From Bacillota bacterium (lineage in GTDB: Bacteria > Bacillota > Clostridia > Lachnospirales > Lachnospiraceae), in assembly GCA_023423045.1 (NCBI GenBank), contig JAFAGA010000008.1:94688-158687 (forward strand): 64,000 nt of DNA, read 5' to 3'. Made by a program: the position numbers and the translations under genes. Shown in pieces: positions 7,860 to 15,159 of this stretch. Position 1 is the stretch's first letter. The number at the start of each line of letters is the position of its first letter. Below the pieces are notes generated by a model. It was not told the DNA's origin. It ran no database searches and was given only the letters and a program-made list of their open reading frames with translations.

Positions 7860-9467
7860 TTATTCCCACGTCCATTCATTTACATTATCAAAAATTCTTC
7901 CGCCATGAGGCTGTACAACGGGTTTTCCAAAGGAAAAGCCTTCTGCGGCGAGATATGCATGATTCGCATTGATGAGCCAGCAATAGGGAGCGTCCCCTCT
8001 TGCCGAAGTCTGTGTCTGAAGTTCCTTCCAGTAGGGAAGAGCTTCTGTTTCATCACTGGAATTTAATGCCTTCTCGATGTATTCATTGGCATACTCATTA
8101 TCATAGCAGCCGGAATTATCCCAGGCAACCACCCCGCCTGCAATGCCCCCGTAATAGAGATTGTACAACTCGGAAGGATCTCCGGAGCCAAAACCATATA
8201 ATACTGCCTGTTGGTGGATGTCCGGAAGAATGGTATCCCAGGTTACCATCCTTAGATTAATTTTGATTCCAATCTGTTTTGCCACATTTACACATTCCAG
8301 CGCCAGCTCCTGCCGATAAGTTCCCGATGTGTACAGCAATTCAAACTCCGCTGCAAGCCCGTTCTTCTCCACAATTCCGTCACCGTCCGTATCCTCCCAG
8401 CCGCCCTCCTTAAGAATGCTTTTGGCAAGTTCCGTATTGGCATATTCCGATGGCTCCAGCACGGTTTCCTCATTCAGCCAGGGCATCTTCTCCAGACCGG
8501 TAGTCGAAACGCTTCCATAGCCGTTCAATATACCTTCTACCATTCTGTTTCTGTCAACTGCTGCATTCATTGCCTTGCGGATGGCTATATCACTGGTGAC
8601 ATTGTTGCCCATAACCGCTCCGTCTTTTGCTGCTTTGCCTTCATTTGGCACCATGGGAAAACAAATACCGTAACATTCAATACTGGGAATATCAATGATT
8701 TGTCCGGCATCCCCGGCAGAGGAGGCCAGGATACCATTGATCTGCGCTACATCTACCTCACCGTTCTTCACCGCAGAGTACGCAGTGTCCATTTCCAGAA
8801 ATACCAGGGTCAGTTTCTTAATCTTCGGAATATCCCCGTAGTAATCTTCATTTGCTTCCACTATAACCTGCTGTCCCTTATCCCACTGTACAAAGCGGTA
8901 AGGTCCGGAACCTATGGGATGATCCTTAAACTCCTCATCATGAGCATGCCGTGGAACGATACCAAGATAGGCAAGCCTTTCCAGAAAGGGAGAATAAGGG
9001 CTGGTCAGTACGAATTCCACCGTATGCTCATCCACTTGTGTGATATCGCTGATCATGGTCAGGTCTATCTCTGAACCTGATTCCTTGGCGGCAGTGTAGG
9101 TATAAACCACATCCTCCGCCAGCACCGGAGTGCCATCGGTAAATACTGCGTCCTCGCGCAGGGTGATGGTCCACCGGAGCTTATCCTCTGACACAAGATA
9201 GCCTGTCGCAAGATCATTCGTCCAACCCAGCTCCTTATCTCTTGCGAAAAGAGTGGAGAATATAATTCTGGTAATCGATCCGTGTCCGCCGGTTGTAGCA
9301 TCAAAGCCTGCCTCCGGCTCCGAACCGATTGCTACAATCAGTTCCTTGTTTTCGATCCGTGCTTCGCGCCCTGTGGCCGCTCTGTCTTCATTATTTTTGC
9401 AGCCGGCCAGCAAAACACTTGCCATAATCAAGACCAGCAGCAAAGCAATCCATTTCTTTTGTCTCAT
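7860..9467 (-). CDS. Family 5 solute-binding lipoprotein, nickel/metal-chelate or peptide type
   Basis: This 535-residue lipoprotein has a signal peptide ending in the lipobox LLAGC (Cys23). The body is an SBP_bac_5 domain. The N-terminal EPEAGFDATTGGHGSITRII and the LRWTITLREDAVFTDG region resemble the NikA/CntA branch, whose members bind nickel complexes or opine metallophores, more than classical dipeptide-binding proteins. Substrate is therefore inferred as nickel or another metal chelate; peptides remain possible. It is the first gene of the operon, preceded by a leader with a terminator-like hairpin (9497-9586). Confidence 0.85.
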   Translation of the reverse strand: MRQKKWIALLLVLIMASVLLAGCKNNEDRAATGREARIENKELIVAIGSEPEAGFDATTGGHGSITRIIFSTLFARDKELGWTNDLATGYLVSEDKLRWTITLREDAVFTDGTPVLAEDVVYTYTAAKESGSEIDLTMISDITQVDEHTVEFVLTSPYSPFLERLAYLGIVPRHAHDEEFKDHPIGSGPYRFVQWDKGQQVIVEANEDYYGDIPKIKKLTLVFLEMDTAYSAVKNGEVDVAQINGILASSAGDAGQIIDIPSIECYGICFPMVPNEGKAAKDGAVMGNNVTSDIAIRKAMNAAVDRNRMVEGILNGYGSVSTTGLEKMPWLNEETVLEPSEYANTELAKSILKEGGWEDTDGDGIVEKNGLAAEFELLYTSGTYRQELALECVNVAKQIGIKINLRMVTWDTILPDIHQQAVLYGFGSGDPSELYNLYYGGIAGGVVAWDNSGCYDNEYANEYIEKALNSSDETEALPYWKELQTQTSARGDAPYCWLINANHAYLAAEGFSFGKPVVQPHGGRIFDNVNEWTWE

Positions 9468-9496
9468 CTGTCTTTCCCCCTAATTCTATTCACATC

Positions 9497-9586
9497 AAAA
9501 AAAGAACGAATCCTGAACTTCATACGGAAATTCACCGATTCGCTGTCTCCATGACACCTGTTATAATATAAACTTTCTACTGTCAA
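9497..9586 (-). promoter_or_regulatory. Promoter and short leader with terminator-like hairpin before the metal/peptide importer
   Basis: On the minus strand TTGACA (9586-9581) and TATAAC (9565-9560) form a promoter with a 15-base spacer. The transcript would begin near 9553. It immediately runs into a stem closed by CGAATC (9542-9537) and GATTCG (9512-9507), followed by seven T residues (9503-9497). The hairpin lies upstream of the first gene, so it looks like an attenuator or a very small riboswitch-like control element. I could not match it to a known riboswitch class. Confidence 0.5.
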
Positions 9587-9664
9587 TGATTCTTTGCATA
9601 AAATTACTCTCCCTGTCCCCGTTCTTCTTATCGAAGATAAATGTTCCTTCTTGAAACAACCATC

Positions 9665-9790
9665 GCCAGGCTTTCACTACGCTCTCACTATATCATGAAC
9701 GTGGACCATGTTCATGATCTTTCGCTCCGATCACGTACTTGCAAGCAAGCTTGCAAGTACGTTCACTACGCTCTCACTATTCTATCACAT
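9665..9790. repeat. Second copy of the palindromic intergenic repeat (reverse orientation)
   Basis: Read on the minus strand this shows the same order as the 1588-1777 repeat: GATA..ATAGTGAGAGCG, a GCAAGCTTGCTTGC core, GATCGGAGCG, then the hairpin ATCATGAAC...GTTCATGAT (9692-9718) and the start of another unit. Arms have compensating differences (ACACGG versus ACGTGG), which argues for selection on the fold rather than the primary sequence. Confidence 0.75.
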
Positions 9791-9830
9791 GTTTTTGTTT
9801 TATACAACCCGAGCAAGAAAGTTTTTCCGG

Positions 9831-9950
9831 TTATCGTCGAACATGAACCGCTATTTGCAGAAGATATTGTGAAGGGTCCGGTGTGGATATTTCATCCAGC
9901 AGATACTCCTCATAGGCATTGACGCATGGAATGCAACATCTATGCTGTAC
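9831..9950 (-). pseudogene. C-terminal fragment of an AraC-type effector-binding protein
   Basis: A minus-strand frame ending at 9831 reads CVNAYEEYLLDEISTPDPS and then a beta-strand-like tail before the stop. This resembles the last strands of GyrI-like effector domains such as the one at 1903-2733. No upstream helix-turn-helix, start codon or ribosome binding site is present, so it is taken as a decayed remnant. Identification rests on a short stretch and is tentative. Confidence 0.3.
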
Positions 9951-10123
9951 TGATATCCTTTTTGCGCTGCATCGGCTTCATGCAGGTTGAGTATTAAGTA
10001 TGGGTTTTAATTATCATCATTGCGCTTGTGAAAGGGTTTGAAAAAGATTATAATAAAAGACATCAATGCCCGCAAAGTCAACCGGTTAATATCGTTATTC
10101 AAAACAGGGAAAGGATGTATTTT

Positions 10124-10423
10124 ATGAAAACACAAATACAGCATATGGTTATCTTCAATTTAATGTATGGAAAGGATTCACCGGAGGCCAGACAATTTCT
10201 TGCTGACGGACAGGCTCTTTTAACCTCGATTCCTGTGGTAAAGGAATTCCGGGTGCTCAGCCAGGTCAGCCCAAAAAACGATTATGAATATGGCTTTTCC
10301 ATGGTATTTAGTGATGCCGCAGAGTATGAAGCTTATAATAATCATCCTGTCCACCAGCGCTTCGTTGCTGAACGATGGGAAAAAGAGGTTACTCGTTTCC
10401 TGGAGATTGATTTCGAAATATAA
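10124..10423 (+). CDS. Dabb-domain (stress-responsive alpha/beta barrel) protein
   Basis: The start at 10124 follows GGGAAAGGA. An earlier in-frame ATG at 10028 has no ribosome binding site. The 99-residue protein is a single ferredoxin-like Dabb domain: an N-terminal HMVIFNL strand, a central YEYGFSMVFSD strand and a HPVHQRFV helix, all hallmarks of the family. Dabb proteins form dimeric beta-barrels; roles range from plant stress proteins to polyketide cyclases, and bacterial members are mostly uncharacterised. It is a single-gene unit ending in a strong bidirectional terminator. Confidence 0.85.
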   Translation: MKTQIQHMVIFNLMYGKDSPEARQFLADGQALLTSIPVVKEFRVLSQVSPKNDYEYGFSMVFSDAAEYEAYNNHPVHQRFVAERWEKEVTRFLEIDFEI

Positions 10424-10426
10424 ATC

Positions 10427-10473
10427 AATTAAGCAGGAGGCATCGGAATAACTCTGGTGCCTCCTGCTTAATT
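10427..10473. terminator. Bidirectional terminator between convergent genes
   Basis: A perfect 16-base stem (AATTAAGCAGGAGGCA with its complement) around a 15-base loop, flanked by A and T residues. It lies between the Dabb gene ending at 10423 and the MetE-like gene ending at 10504. Confidence 0.92.
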
Positions 10474-10503
10474 ATAGAAATCTATAAATAGAACGTGAAA
10501 ACT

Positions 10504-11616
10504 TTAGTTCCATACTTCTTTTACAATTTCTCTGATCAGCTTCAATTTCTCCCACTGTTCTTCCTCTGTAAGCTTATTCCCCTCCTCCGTGGATGCAAAT
10601 CCGCACTGGGGACTGAGGCATAAGCGCTCCAAAGGAATATATTGTTCCGCTTCATGAATTCGCTTAATGATCCGGTTCTTTTCTTCCAGGTCCGGAGACT
10701 TTGTTGTGACAAGTCCCAGTACGACCTTCTTATCCGCACCCACATGCTGAAGCGGTGCAAAATCGCCGGAGCGTTCGTCATCAAATTCCAGATAAAAGGC
10801 ATCCACATTCTCTTTTGCAAAAAGATCCTCTGCCACCCTGTCATAACCGCCCTGACAAGCCCATGTGGAATGGAAATTACCGCGGCAGACATGAGTGTTA
10901 ATTACAAGATCCTCGGGCTTGCCTTCTATGGCGAGATTATTAATCCGGATTAATTTGTCGATATTCTGCTGTAAACCCGCCTCATCTGTTCCAAAGATAA
11001 AGCAGGCATGAGGATCAACACATACTCCCCAGGTACAATCATCAAACTGAATATTTCTGCATCCTGCGGCATATAAATCCCGGATTACTTTTCTGTAGCC
11101 CTGGGCAATATCCTGAAGCAGCTCCTCTTCCACCGGGTAAATGGCCTTTGTCCGTTCCAGATTTCCCGGTATAATCATTTGAAACAAGAACTGCGCCGGC
11201 GCCGGTATCGTCTGGCGCGCCACCGTATTCTCATCCTCAAATTGCTTTACAAATTTAAAATGCTCTACAAAGGGATGGCTGTCAACGGACACCTTTCCGG
11301 TCAGGAAGGTATCATCAATCATTGCCGGCTCTCCATGAAACGGAATTCCGTCCTTTGTCCTCTCGTGTCCGACACCCTGAAACGCCCACATGAAATCGAG
11401 GTGCCAGGTGCTTCTTCTGAACTCCCCGTCCGTTATCACCGGCAGCCCGACAGCCTTCTGCTTTGCGATCAAATCAGTAATTGCGTCATTCTCCACTTTT
11501 TCCAACTCTTTTGCCGTAATTTTTCTGCCGGCATGTTGTTCTCTCGCATTCTTCAAATACTCCGGTCTTAAAAAGCTTCCTACAATATCATACTTAAAAG
11601 GCGCATTCTCTCTCAT
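10504..11616 (-). CDS. MetE C-terminal-domain methyltransferase (YxjG/YxjH-like cobalamin-independent methionine synthase)
   Basis: This 370-residue protein is a single TIM-barrel corresponding to the catalytic C-terminal half of MetE. The zinc-binding residues are visible as HVCRGN at about residue 242 and SPQCGF at about 336. The N-terminal FLRPEYLKNAR and TDGEFRR motifs match the YxjG/YxjH group, about 375 residues long, which transfers methyl groups to homocysteine from a donor still debated for short forms. It is monocistronic. A terminator-like hairpin lies in its leader (11719-11773), pointing to transcript-level control. Confidence 0.9.
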   Translation of the reverse strand: MRENAPFKYDIVGSFLRPEYLKNAREQHAGRKITAKELEKVENDAITDLIAKQKAVGLPVITDGEFRRSTWHLDFMWAFQGVGHERTKDGIPFHGEPAMIDDTFLTGKVSVDSHPFVEHFKFVKQFEDENTVARQTIPAPAQFLFQMIIPGNLERTKAIYPVEEELLQDIAQGYRKVIRDLYAAGCRNIQFDDCTWGVCVDPHACFIFGTDEAGLQQNIDKLIRINNLAIEGKPEDLVINTHVCRGNFHSTWACQGGYDRVAEDLFAKENVDAFYLEFDDERSGDFAPLQHVGADKKVVLGLVTTKSPDLEEKNRIIKRIHEAEQYIPLERLCLSPQCGFASTEEGNKLTEEEQWEKLKLIREIVKEVWN

Positions 11617-11718
11617 AATCTATCTCTCCTGTCTTTTTTATTGCAAATATTAAATATATGAGTAAGGTTAAATCTATTGTTTCTGTTGAATCGTAGTATA
11701 AATTACTTTTGCACTATT

Positions 11719-11773
11719 GAAAAATACAAAAAAATATGTGTTTGACATAGTTTATAACTATATCAAGCACATA
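11719..11773 (-). promoter_or_regulatory. Terminator-like hairpin in the leader of the MetE-like gene
   Basis: An 18-base-pair stem (11735-11752 with 11756-11773, two G-U type positions, three-base loop) is followed on the minus strand by a T-rich run. The gene on its upstream side, nrdI, is divergent, so this is unlikely to be a plain gene-end terminator. It probably lies inside the 5' leader of the MetE-like gene and acts as an attenuator. No S-box, T-box or cobalamin signature was found. Confidence 0.55.
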
Positions 11774-11822
11774 TTCATGTTGAGAGCCTATGGCTTTAGT
11801 TCTTCATAATTCTATTTACTGC

Positions 11823-11877
11823 TTGTTTTTCCGTTTCTTTTACTATATAATATTTTCGGTAGTTAGTTTTAACTAAC
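11823..11877 (+). promoter_or_regulatory. nrdI promoter with operator dyad
   Basis: TTGTTT (11823-11828) and TATAAT (11846-11851) are 17 bases apart on the plus strand. A dyad GTTAGTT-TT-AACTAAC at 11862-11877 begins about ten bases after the -10 box, covering the expected transcript start. This is a repressor-type arrangement. The dyad does not match the NrdR box I know, so the regulator is unknown. It lies in the divergent region and could also affect the MetE-like gene. Confidence 0.6.
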
Positions 11878-11927
11878 CATCTTTGTTTCCTCTATTCATA
11901 TAAAAAAATATCGTTAAGGAGAGCTTT

Positions 11928-12278
11928 ATGATAATTGTATATGACAGTCTGACCGGACTGGGAAAGAGTTTTTCTGAAGCCTTGGGATATCCAACCCAAT
12001 CTGTTAATGAACGTGTTACTGAGCCCTGTATCCTTGTCACCCGCAATGTTGGTTTGGGTAAAATCCCTGACCCAACTTCTTTGTTTCTGGATCAATATAA
12101 AGAGCATGTCATCGGCCTTGTGGTCAATGGCAATAAGAAATTCGGACCTTTTTATTGTAAAGCCGCAGATAAGATCCATAAGCTTTATAATATCCCTGTG
12201 ATTCGAAAAATCAGCGGATCGGGAACTCAGGAGGATATTGATTTCGTAAAAAATTACGTGAAAGCTATGGAAAGTTAG
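11928..12278 (+). CDS. nrdI: NrdI-type flavodoxin
   Basis: This 116-residue protein has the NrdI pattern: an N-terminal VYDSLTGLGKSFSEAL flavin-phosphate loop region, then VVNGNKKFGPFYCKAADKI and IPVIRKISGSGTQEDID. These match the GNxNFG and GTxED motifs that bind FMN. In class Ib ribonucleotide reductase systems NrdI supplies the oxidant that assembles the dimanganese-tyrosyl cofactor of NrdF. Here no nrdE, nrdF or nrdH lies nearby, so this is a lone copy and may serve a distant operon or another redox role. AAGGAGAGC precedes the start. Confidence 0.85.
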   Translation: MIIVYDSLTGLGKSFSEALGYPTQSVNERVTEPCILVTRNVGLGKIPDPTSLFLDQYKEHVIGLVVNGNKKFGPFYCKAADKIHKLYNIPVIRKISGSGTQEDIDFVKNYVKAMES

Positions 12279-12313
12279 CCGGCTCATTCCCTCCAGTGAC
12301 AGAACCGGCAGGA

Positions 12314-12613
12314 TCAACCTTCCTTTTTCCTGTGGTTCTTTTTATTTTTATAAGTTATATACGACAGTTTTAACGATGAAAAAGTCCCTACCGCTGCATT
12401 TCCATAAAAAACCCCCATAAAGATACCTGCACTCAAATTCCCCCGGTGTGCAATGAATACAGAAATAATCAGTCCAACAATATTTGCCACCGTAGGTATA
12501 AGATATTTGGGTATCGGCAAGAAAATCTTAATCAATTGTGTTATTATCAATACCGCAGGTACTGCCACAACTGCATCCCAGAAATTTGTATGAATGATTG
12601 GAAATTTTTCCAT
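12314..12613 (-). CDS. Small holin-like membrane protein
   Basis: This 99-residue protein has about three hydrophobic segments (residues 13-32, 37-55 and 62-80) and a basic C-terminal tail rich in lysine and asparagine. The IFMGVFYGNAAVGTFSSLK segment is reminiscent of phage and prophage-like holins, which place a GxxAG/AVG motif in the last membrane helix. No endolysin or phage gene is adjacent, so a lysis role is unsupported. Function is unknown. Confidence 0.55.
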   Translation of the reverse strand: MEKFPIIHTNFWDAVVAVPAVLIITQLIKIFLPIPKYLIPTVANIVGLIISVFIAHRGNLSAGIFMGVFYGNAAVGTFSSLKLSYITYKNKKNHRKKEG

Positions 12614-12689
12614 ACCCGCCTCCTAAAATATTATAAAATTATTTTCGGGAGAATGAGCATAGATTATTCATACAAGATGTACATAATAA

Positions 12690-12730
12690 ATCCCCCGCAG
12701 GAAAGACTAATTCTCACTTGCGAGGGATTA
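12690..12730 (-). terminator. Terminator after cotJC
   Basis: Inverted repeat AATCCCCCGC / GCGAGGGATT (one mismatch) around a 21-base loop, 20 bases past the cotJC stop in minus-strand sense and followed by a weak T-rich stretch. Confidence 0.6.
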
Positions 12731-12748
12731 ATGCAGAACAAGGTGCTG

Positions 12749-13363
12749 CTATTTGGCCTGGAACATTGCTTTATCAAATTCCGGATTAAAATAATAAAAG
12801 TTTTTACAGTCCAAGGTATCCTTTGTCTTTTCCAAAGCCTCTCCAAATCGCTGGAAATGGACAATTTCCCGGGCTCGAAGGAATTTCAGCGGTTCCTGCA
12901 CCTCCGGATCCGGTATCATTCGCAGCAGATTCTCATATACCGTTCTGGCCTTCTGCTCCGCTGCAAGGTCCTCTGTTAAATCAGTGATCGCATCACCTTT
13001 CGACTGGAATTCAACTGCACTATAAGGCAGGGCGGATGCGGCTTGAGGCCAAAGTGCCGTAGTATGGTCAATATAATAGGCATCAAAGCCTGCTTCCTTG
13101 GCCTGTTCCACGGTCAGGTTCTTCGTCAGCTGGTATACCATGGCACAGATAATCTCCATATGCGCCAACTCCTCCGTGCCGATATCCGTGAGCAGTCCTC
13201 CAACTTCCTTGATCGGCATTGTATAACGTTGTGAAAGATACCGCATGGATGCGGATAATTCTCCGTCCGGTCCTCCGTACTGGCTTATAATGAGCTTCGC
13301 TGCCTTCGGACAGGTCGTGGTAATCTTCACCGGATATTGGAGCCTTTTCTCATAAACCCACAT
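12749..13363 (-). CDS. cotJC: Spore coat protein CotJC (manganese-catalase family)
   Basis: This 204-residue protein belongs to the ferritin-like manganese catalase family. The metal-ligand ExxH pairs are visible in TEELAHMEI (about residue 64) and REIVHFQRFGE (about 169). The N-terminal MWVYEKRLQYPV is diagnostic of CotJC. In Bacillus CotJC is incorporated into the spore coat together with CotJA. It starts on the base after the stop codon of the CotJA-CotJB fusion gene, so the two are coupled and presumably expressed in the mother cell during sporulation. Confidence 0.95.
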   Translation of the reverse strand: MWVYEKRLQYPVKITTTCPKAAKLIISQYGGPDGELSASMRYLSQRYTMPIKEVGGLLTDIGTEELAHMEIICAMVYQLTKNLTVEQAKEAGFDAYYIDHTTALWPQAASALPYSAVEFQSKGDAITDLTEDLAAEQKARTVYENLLRMIPDPEVQEPLKFLRAREIVHFQRFGEALEKTKDTLDCKNFYYFNPEFDKAMFQAK

Positions 13364-13825
13364 TTATACACACGCTCCTTCCCAAGGGATCGGTCCATCC
13401 TGCCAGCAATAGCTGTTCTCCCCGCCACTGATACAGTCAGGAATACACAGCCTGGTCAACGGATAGAATTTCTGAGCAAATTGTTTTCTTATTTCCGCGT
13501 ATTCTTTGATCTTTTCATGATACAGCTGAATCGCCTGTGTGTCATTTGCATGCGTATCCAGATAAAGGGTCAAATCATCCAGAAAAAACCCCAGCTGGGT
13601 GATCTTCGCCATCAACTGTTCCCGCTCCTGCTCCTCTGCCGTCCCAGGGCTGCTTTCCATCCCGGTTGCAATGGGACTCGGGCTGTTTTGCACTGCCTCC
13701 GAAGCAAAAAACGGTTTATCTAAGTCCTGGAAGATAGTACCTATATTCATAGCCTCTTCCTCGCTGTACAGTCTTCCCCACTCCTGCATTGGTATATTAG
13801 AAATCGCCAAATAGTTTCCGGACAT
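13364..13825 (-). CDS. CotJA-CotJB fusion protein, spore coat
   Basis: The 153-residue reading frame combines two proteins that are separate in Bacillus. Residues about 1-45 match CotJA (IPMQEWGRLYSEEEA, then GTIFQDLDKPFF). Residues about 68-153 match CotJB (LMAKITQLGFFLDDLTLYLD, THANDTQAIQLYHEK, and a C-terminal tail ending PIPWE). A low-complexity linker rich in Ser, Pro and Glu joins them. CotJA is needed for CotJC assembly in the coat. The frame is uninterrupted and cotJC follows without a gap, so this is a real fusion rather than a misread. Confidence 0.88.
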   Translation of the reverse strand: MSGNYLAISNIPMQEWGRLYSEEEAMNIGTIFQDLDKPFFASEAVQNSPSPIATGMESSPGTAEEQEREQLMAKITQLGFFLDDLTLYLDTHANDTQAIQLYHEKIKEYAEIRKQFAQKFYPLTRLCIPDCISGGENSYCWQDGPIPWEGACV

Positions 13826-13951
13826 AATTAACTCCTTTCCTGCAAAAACTATTTTATAATCAAATACATTGTCAAATATATAAGATTACGTAATTAGTAT
13901 CTGCAAAAAAGGAGTTTCTATCAGATTGCCTGCGCTTCAAATCTTTCCAAA

Positions 13952-14557
13952 TCACTTGCGGTCCGAAAGGATTTCATCAATGAGCCCATAGGTCTTTGCC
14001 TGTTCCGCCGACATATAATAATCTCTTTCCATATCCTCTTTCACTTTATGAACCGGCTGGCCTGTAAGATTACTGTAGATCTCATTCAGTCTCTTCTTTG
14101 TCTTCTCCATCCAGTCACTATGAATTTTGATATCTGTAGCCTGCCCCTGAAGTCCTCCGGAAATAGAGGGCTGATGGATCAGTATTTCACTGTTTTTTAA
14201 TGCAAAACGTTTTCCCCTTGCACCGGAAGCCAGCAGCAATGAGGCCGCACTTCCCGATTGACCTATACTGATGGTGGAAACATCACATTTGATATAATTC
14301 ATGGTATCCATAATTGCAAATCCATCCGTTACGGAACCTCCCGGACTATTAATGTAGAAATGGATATCCTTGCTGCTATCTGCCGATTCCAGAAAAAGCA
14401 TCTGCGCTATGATTACGCTGGCGGATTCGTTGGTCACCACACCATTCAGCATAATTATTCTGTCATTGAGCAGCCTTGAAAAAATATCATAGGAACGCTC
14501 GCCCCTGGATGTCTGTTCAATTACCATCGGGATTAAATTACTCATATTAATAGCCAT
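13952..14557 (-). CDS. clpP: ATP-dependent Clp protease proteolytic subunit (divergent ClpP)
   Basis: At 201 residues this is a full-length ClpP. The catalytic triad is present: Ser in GQSGSAAS, His in ILIHQP and Asp in ERDYYMSAEQAK. The serine loop differs from the usual GQAASM form, and SGARGKRFALKNS replaces the common AGAKGKRYALPNS, marking a paralog-type ClpP. It would form tetradecameric chambers working with ClpX, ClpC or ClpA, none of which is encoded nearby. The gene lies just downstream of a small AraC-type protein (16-base gap), suggesting co-transcription. Confidence 0.92.
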   Translation of the reverse strand: MAINMSNLIPMVIEQTSRGERSYDIFSRLLNDRIIMLNGVVTNESASVIIAQMLFLESADSSKDIHFYINSPGGSVTDGFAIMDTMNYIKCDVSTISIGQSGSAASLLLASGARGKRFALKNSEILIHQPSISGGLQGQATDIKIHSDWMEKTKKRLNEIYSNLTGQPVHKVKEDMERDYYMSAEQAKTYGLIDEILSDRK

Positions 14558-14572
14558 ACCTCCAATCGATAT

Positions 14573-14965
14573 TTAGGCGGCAATATCCATGGTTTTATTG
14601 AACGGCAGGCACAGACCGACCACCTTGCCGGACTTGACCAAAGTGTGAATTCTTCGGTACCTTCCCGGTGTCAGACCGTAAATCCGGTAAAAAGCTCTTG
14701 AAAACGCTTCCTGGGAACCGTATTGATATTTCAGCGCAATATCAATAATAGGCTGATCCGCCTGTAAAAGCTCCTCTGAGGCTTTTTCCATTCTTCGCTT
14801 ATTAATATATTTGCTGACAGATTCACCGGTTATTTTGTGAAAGAGCCGGTGAAAGTGATATTTTGATAAATGGGCTGCCTGGGCAAGCTCATCAAGGCTG
14901 ATTTTATCATCCAGGTTTTGTTCAATATACGCAAGTGAGCCAAGCACTTTTGAGCGGTAATCCAT
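14573..14965 (-). CDS. Small AraC-type DNA-binding protein
   Basis: This 130-residue protein is almost entirely an AraC double helix-turn-helix: ISLDELAQAAHLSKYHFHRL, then IIDIALKYQYGSQEAFSRAF and YGLTPGRYRR. About 25 residues remain after the DNA-binding domain, so the usual effector domain is missing or has been lost. The gene precedes clpP by 16 bases in the same direction. It may control the pair or be a truncated regulator. Confidence 0.85.
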   Translation of the reverse strand: MDYRSKVLGSLAYIEQNLDDKISLDELAQAAHLSKYHFHRLFHKITGESVSKYINKRRMEKASEELLQADQPIIDIALKYQYGSQEAFSRAFYRIYGLTPGRYRRIHTLVKSGKVVGLCLPFNKTMDIAA

Positions 14966-15046
14966 AGATATTCTCCTTTCAAAAAGATATGCCTATTATA
15001 TAACGGGATCAGGATAATTTCTTGATCATTCTTGCTCAATTTTAAA

Positions 15047-15096
15047 TAATATTAACCGGAGTTCTTATTCATGTCAAGAACTCCGGTTAATATTAA
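15047..15096. terminator. Strong hairpin between guaD and the AraC-clpP pair
   Basis: A perfect 19-base-pair stem (15048-15066 with 15076-15094, loop of nine), ending in AATATT and its complement. It lies 66 bases past the guanine deaminase stop in minus-strand sense and can act as its terminator. It is the longest perfect stem of the terminator type in this part of the window. Confidence 0.85.
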
Positions 15097-15159
15097 ATAT
15101 CATTATCCAACAATCAGTATCCTCTTCTCCCGAATAACATCAAGGAGAAGTGCTTAAAC

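Noticed and set aside
11777..11860. SAM (S-box) or T-box leader for the MetE-like gene
   Set aside because: Neither the S-box core nor the GGTGG T-box sequence is present; only the simple hairpin at 11719-11773 is supported.
12314..12613. Prophage remnant suggested by the holin-like protein
   Set aside because: No endolysin, structural, integrase or attachment-site features are nearby.
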